Assembly: GCA_002796835.1 (NCBI GenBank)
Contig: LUGL01000003.1
Location: 3,252 to 58,380, forward strand
Length of the DNA stretch: 55,129 bases
Reading direction: 5' to 3'
Source of the DNA: Elainella saxicola E1
GTDB taxonomy: Bacteria > Cyanobacteriota > Cyanobacteriia > Elainellales > Elainellaceae
Numbering within the stretch: the stretch's first letter is position 1; every line of letters starts with the position of its first letter. The notes beneath the pieces are model-generated. The model was given only the letters and a program-made list of their open reading frames with translations. It made no database searches and was not told the DNA's origin. Below, piece by piece: positions 51,412 to 55,129 of this stretch. Made by a program: the position numbers and the translations under genes.

Positions 51412-51446
51412 ATCGGGTGGGCAAAGCAGTCCACCTGATTTTTGTT
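51412..51446 (+). terminator. Rho-independent terminator after the peroxiredoxin
   Basis: ATCGGGTGG and CCACCTGAT form a 9-bp stem with one G-T pair and a ten-base loop, followed by TTTTGTT. A second, smaller hairpin (CATCTC/GAGATG, 51378-51395) precedes it. Confidence 0.9.
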
Positions 51447-51535
51447 ATTGCAACTCGTTTCAGGGCAGGATAGATCCTACAAAGTGTGGCAGAGTGCGAA
51501 TTTAGCTCAAGTTATTCTCGTTCAGGTTAGAAACT

Positions 51536-52531
51536 ATGCGGGTTCTGGTGACTGGGGTGGCTGGATTTATTGGCTATCATCTGGGGCAACGGCTGTTGGC
51601 AGAAGGAGTTCAAGTCTATGGCATTGACAACCTCAATGACTATTACGATGTCAATTTGAAGAAAGCCCGTTTGGCACAACTTCAAGGCCAAGCTGGTTTT
51701 ACATTTGAATATCTGGACTTGAGCGATCGCCCTGGCATCACCAACCTATTCGCAGCCAACTCGTTCGATTGCGTTGTCAATCTGGCAGCGCAAGCTGGAG
51801 TTCGCTACTCCCTGATCAATCCCCATGCCTATGTCGAAAGTAATCTGACTGGATTTGTGAACCTCCTAGAGGGGTGTCGCCACCATCAGGTCAAACATCT
51901 GGTCTATGCCTCTTCCAGTTCGGTCTATGGGGTAAATCCCAAAGTTCCGTTTGCCACCAGCGACAATGTCGATCATCCGATTTCGCTCTACGCTGCAACC
52001 AAGAAGTCGAATGAGTTGATGGCCTTTACCTATAGCCACCTCTATCAGATTCCGACCACAGGCCTGCGATTTTTTACGGTTTACGGACCTTGGGGCAGAC
52101 CGGATATGGCCTATTTCAAATTTGTTAAGGCGATCGAAGCAGGTCAGCCGATCGAGGTATTTAATCACGGCAATATGCAGCGCGATTTTACTTATATTGA
52201 TGACGTAATTGAGGGAGTAATGCGGGTGATGCGCCAACCCCCAGTTGCCAGCTCAGATCCACTCGGAACTGCAACAGCACCCTATAAGCTCTATAACATT
52301 GGCAATCATCAACCTGTGGCTCTGGGTCGCTTTATTGAAGTGATTGAAACAGTACTCGGTAAAACGGCAAGCAAACAATATTTGCCGATGCAGCCAGGAG
52401 ATGTGCCAACAACCTACGCCGATGTGGACGATCTGATCCGAGATGTGGGATTTCGACCCACGACCCCGATTGAAACTGGGATGACCCGGTTTATCGCATG
52501 GTACCGGAACTACTACGGATCGCCAAACTAA
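51536..52531 (+). CDS. NAD-dependent epimerase, UDP-glucuronate 4-epimerase type
   Basis: The Rossmann start MRVLVTGVAGFIGYHL binds NAD; the catalytic pair is Y152-x3-K156 (LYAATKKSNE) and YASSSSVYG supplies the Ser. RFFTVYGPWGRPDMAYFKFVKAI and RDFTYIDDVIEG are characteristic of the UDP-glucuronate/galacturonate epimerase group (CapI/LpsL-like). It would make UDP-galacturonate for surface polysaccharide. Length is 331 residues. No glycosyltransferase is adjacent, so the target polymer is unknown. Confidence 0.9.
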   Translation: MRVLVTGVAGFIGYHLGQRLLAEGVQVYGIDNLNDYYDVNLKKARLAQLQGQAGFTFEYLDLSDRPGITNLFAANSFDCVVNLAAQAGVRYSLINPHAYVESNLTGFVNLLEGCRHHQVKHLVYASSSSVYGVNPKVPFATSDNVDHPISLYAATKKSNELMAFTYSHLYQIPTTGLRFFTVYGPWGRPDMAYFKFVKAIEAGQPIEVFNHGNMQRDFTYIDDVIEGVMRVMRQPPVASSDPLGTATAPYKLYNIGNHQPVALGRFIEVIETVLGKTASKQYLPMQPGDVPTTYADVDDLIRDVGFRPTTPIETGMTRFIAWYRNYYGSPN

Positions 52532-52589
52532 TAGGGATCGCCGAAGTGATTTGTCAAGCTGGCTTGTTGAACTGACTTATCAAACTGAT

Positions 52590-54749
52590 TTACCGTCCGC
52601 TGAGTTGCCGCCAATTCTGGATGTTGCGTTGAGCTGCTGCATAGGCCGCCGTGTTAGAAGGCACTCGTTCCGCAATTGCGATCGCCTCTGACAGGTTAAA
52701 GCTAGCCTGGGATTCTGCTAGCTGCAAAATCTGATAGCTCCATTGATCGATCATCCGCTCAGCTTCCGATCGGGTGGCGCTACTGCTGGGAATTTGCTCG
52801 GCAATTTCGATCGCGGCGACTAACATGGCAGGCGTTTGCATGCTGGCTGCCTTATAAGCTTGCTGAAGCTGATCTTGCCCTTGATATTGACTGCGCCACT
52901 GCTGAATTTCTGCTTGCGCTTCTTCGTAGAGGGGGCGTCCAGCCGTAATTTGTTGAGCCACAGAAATCGCTTGACCCAAGTCTCCCTGACGCGCCAGTTG
53001 CCGAGCTTGATCCAAATAGGGCTGGTCTTGAGATCGTTCCATCTGGCTCGACCATCGATCGATCTCTGACTGCGCTTCACTGGAAAGGGCACGTCCACTG
53101 CCAATTTGTCTTGCAGCAACGATGGCTGCCGCTAAGTCTCCGCTATTGGCCAACTGACGAGCCTGATCGAGCTGGGGCTGGTCTTGGGCTCGCTGAATTT
53201 GCGCTGTCCAGTCATCAACGCGCCGACTGGCTTTGTCATAAAGCGATCGCCCTGGTCGAATTTGGTTGGCTTCATTAATGGCAGCCTGAAAGTTTCCAGC
53301 ATTGGCATATTGCTCTGCCCGATCGAGATAGGGTTGGTCTTCCGAGGTTTCAATTTGAGACTGCCACTGTCCGATTTCTTTTTCGGCTTCTTCTCGGCGG
53401 GGATTGCCAAAGGGGATACGTTGGGCTTCAGCAATAGCCGCATTCAAATCTGCGGTGGTTCCAGGCTGAGCCATCTGTTTAGCGCGATCGAGAACCGTCA
53501 CATCTTGAATTTCGAGCTGCCACTGCCCAATCAACTGTTGCGCTTTGCCATAGAGAGGCCGATCGGATTTAATGCGTTGCGCTGCCACAATCGCCGCTTC
53601 CAGGTCAGGAATTGCTCCTCCCCAGGCCTGAGATTGGGCTTCAGCAATCAGATTAAAATCGCGGACTTCTTCTTTAAGGTTGGCCTTGTCGGGAATTTGG
53701 CCAGTAATTTTGAGGGCCTGATTGTAATCTCGCCGATCGAGCGCCGCTTCAGCCAGGGCCAGCATATCCCGACCAAACCGAGCAATATACTCCTGCGACT
53801 TACCGTAAAGATGGCTTTTGGGCTGAATTTCTTCAGCTAACTTAATAGCTGCTACCAGATTGGATAATCCGCCTTGATCAGCCAGACCTTTGGCTTTATC
53901 AAGCTTGTTACCATCTTGTCGGGTTTCAACAATTAAGTCATTCAATTCACGATACTTCGTGTCTTCCCAATAATGATTGCCAATCCCCAACAGCTTTGTA
54001 GCGATGCGAAAGGCCTGCCGCAAATCCTGATTTTTTAGCGCGTCTTCGGCTTGTCGATAAATGTCTTCAGCCTTTTTCCAAATCGTCTCCCAGCTGGCAA
54101 TCTTGTCTTCGACCAGACCATGAGCAGCCGTATTGGCAGGAATTTTTCTAGCGGTTTCGATCGCCTTATCCAAATCGCCTGCCTGAAAAGATTCTTCTCC
54201 CAATTGCAAAATTTCTTTGGCCCACAGCTCAATATTGCGGTTGATCTCAGGTCGCAATGGATGGTCCTGCGGTAAGGCATTCACCAGCGAGATAGCCCGG
54301 AGCAAATCCCGTACGGTCCGTTTCTCTGCTGCCGTCTGAGCACAATACATTCTCAAGGAAGCTGAAGCAGTTGGCCAGAAGATGGCTGGACAGTTGGGTA
54401 AGGAAGGTAATCGGAACAAAGCAGTTGCCGAGAGAATTCCCAGACCGCTAAAAGCAATCACGAGCGTTATTCCCCAAAACTGCCAGCTGCGAGGAAATTT
54501 GAAACGGCGTAGAATCGCGCGCTTACGTTTCGGTGGACCACTCATTGCCAACCTGGCACCCCCGTCAGGTGGATTGAATAAAGAAGAAGCTGCGGGACTG
54601 GAGGGTTGATTCGGCAGTCCTGCGTCTCTAGGCATTTGTCCAGTGCTGAATGAACTTCCTGGAGGGGCCGCAGAGTGAGGAGGAACCCCCATCGGTTGGG
54701 TGCGTTTGCTCTTTGACAAGCGATCGGATGTGTCGTGGTTTCCGGTCAT
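52590..54749 (-). CDS. Membrane-anchored protein with long helical repeats
   Basis: The 719-residue protein has a disordered, Pro/Ser-rich N-terminus with a basic patch (PKRKRAILRRFKFPRSW), one membrane helix near residues 93-114 (WGITLVIAFSGLGILSATAL), and about 600 residues of helices. Three units of about 52 residues are clearly repeated, with the core DQPYLDQARQLA..GDL..AI..A.QI..GR.LY..A and W..Q; earlier units are more diverged. It is TPR-like but not a standard TPR. The bulk is predicted to face the periplasm or lumen. I recall similar cyanobacterial proteins annotated vaguely as segregation ATPases, a name the sequence does not support; no ATP-binding motif is seen. Confidence 0.8.
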   Translation of the reverse strand: MTGNHDTSDRLSKSKRTQPMGVPPHSAAPPGSSFSTGQMPRDAGLPNQPSSPAASSLFNPPDGGARLAMSGPPKRKRAILRRFKFPRSWQFWGITLVIAFSGLGILSATALFRLPSLPNCPAIFWPTASASLRMYCAQTAAEKRTVRDLLRAISLVNALPQDHPLRPEINRNIELWAKEILQLGEESFQAGDLDKAIETARKIPANTAAHGLVEDKIASWETIWKKAEDIYRQAEDALKNQDLRQAFRIATKLLGIGNHYWEDTKYRELNDLIVETRQDGNKLDKAKGLADQGGLSNLVAAIKLAEEIQPKSHLYGKSQEYIARFGRDMLALAEAALDRRDYNQALKITGQIPDKANLKEEVRDFNLIAEAQSQAWGGAIPDLEAAIVAAQRIKSDRPLYGKAQQLIGQWQLEIQDVTVLDRAKQMAQPGTTADLNAAIAEAQRIPFGNPRREEAEKEIGQWQSQIETSEDQPYLDRAEQYANAGNFQAAINEANQIRPGRSLYDKASRRVDDWTAQIQRAQDQPQLDQARQLANSGDLAAAIVAARQIGSGRALSSEAQSEIDRWSSQMERSQDQPYLDQARQLARQGDLGQAISVAQQITAGRPLYEEAQAEIQQWRSQYQGQDQLQQAYKAASMQTPAMLVAAIEIAEQIPSSSATRSEAERMIDQWSYQILQLAESQASFNLSEAIAIAERVPSNTAAYAAAQRNIQNWRQLSGR

Positions 54750-54902
54750 ACCTCACCCCATTCCCATGCAGTCGCTTTAAGGTTGCATCACAAAAAATCG
54801 TGGCACAAACGTAAAGTAGATCGCAGATTCAACAGACAAAATAATAGTTGACATCCTACCCTTCAATCTTGGAAAACACCAGATCTTTATGGCAAGGTGG
54901 CC

Positions 54903-55129
54903 TCAACTCATGTCAGTCAGCGCCACCCCTAACCAACCCTGAAAGTTTTGCATTTGGGTCTCTGAGGGCTTGTCAACTGGCACTACCTGATACACTTTGG
55001 GCCGAGGCTCCGCCAGTTTAACCGTACAGGTCCGCAGTTCATCCTGGTGGAAAACGGTCACCTGAATTGTTTGTCCCGGCTGATAGTTCTTGAGGCGATC
55101 GTTCAACTGACTTGCCTTCACCCGTAAAC
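54903..55129 (-). CDS. M61 family PDZ peptidase, C-terminus only
   Basis: The last 74 codons of a gene entering from the right edge. The visible part (VKASQLNDRLKNYQPGQTIQ, VTVFHQDELRT, KLAEPRPKVYQVVPV) resembles the PDZ end of the M61/glycyl aminopeptidase family of cyanobacteria, with the conserved final Trp-Leu-Gly (FQGWLGV). The catalytic HExxH would lie outside the window. A GTG inside the visible part is not the start; the frame continues past the edge. Confidence 0.75.
   Translation of the reverse strand, partial: LRVKASQLNDRLKNYQPGQTIQVTVFHQDELRTCTVKLAEPRPKVYQVVPVDKPSETQMQNFQGWLGVALTDMS

Noticed and set aside
1-55129. Unusual abundance of GCGATCGC
   Set aside because: This is HIP1, a well-known cyanobacterial repeat. 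It helps identify the organism but is not new.

Overview
The window is chromosomal DNA from a cyanobacterium, most likely a filamentous Leptolyngbya-like or Oscillatoria-like organism. The evidence is the dense scatter of the octamer GCGATCGC (HIP1), the photosynthetic NDH-1 genes ndhL and ndhA-I-G-E, the ndhL-DUF3007-trpA arrangement, an RRM RNA-binding protein of the cyanobacterial Rbp type, and TPS/CHAT/DUF928/CHASE2 genes typical of this phylum. Base composition is near balanced. I see no prophage, IS element, CRISPR array or rRNA. One tRNA, tRNA-Lys(UUU), is present. Both window edges cut genes: a GyrA/ParC-like topoisomerase subunit on the left and an M61/PDZ peptidase on the right.

Layout. 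1-5.7 kb: start of a topoisomerase subunit, a CheY-like regulator, an unrecognised Cys-rich protein, ndhL-DUF3007-trpA, a secreted repeat protein and a spore-photoproduct-lyase-family radical SAM enzyme. 6.1-12.2 kb: a GMC flavoenzyme with a DMT exporter, then a complete efeUOB iron/heme-type uptake operon. 12.2-15.2 kb: a nuclease-fold protein and two lower-glycolysis genes, pyk then gpmA. 15.9-23 kb: a large RTX/beta-helix surface protein, a clan GH-A glycosidase, an acetyltransferase, a URC1-like GTP cyclohydrolase II, a structured inverted-repeat region, a small duplicated-domain protein and a sigma-factor-like protein.

23.2-35.6 kb is the most interesting block. Two tandem, divergent TPS (filamentous hemagglutinin-type) exoproteins, each with a TTG start and its own copied promoter region, are followed by an exported TPR-CHAT protease-like protein, a secreted DUF928 protein and a CHASE2 hybrid histidine kinase. 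Both exoproteins have exactly two cysteines in about 1000 residues, both at the extreme C-terminus and at matching positions. I read this as a candidate surface-adhesin module with its own processing protease and sensor. Unusual short tandem repeats sit before, inside the start of, and after the kinase gene.

35.9-39.8 kb: ndhA-ndhI-ndhG-ndhE-nadK, the core of NDH-1 with an NAD kinase. 40-46.2 kb: tRNA-Lys, a Tat-exported amine oxidase, a YciI protein, smpB, an RRM protein and a GAF hybrid kinase whose receiver domain lacks its phosphorylation residues. 46.2-55.1 kb: a methyltransferase, a 1.3 kb gene-poor stretch with 17-bp tandem repeats and a broken small ORF, a small protein with a LabA-like NYN protein, an alpha/beta hydrolase, a PrxQ peroxiredoxin, a nucleotide-sugar epimerase, and a membrane-anchored helical-repeat protein.
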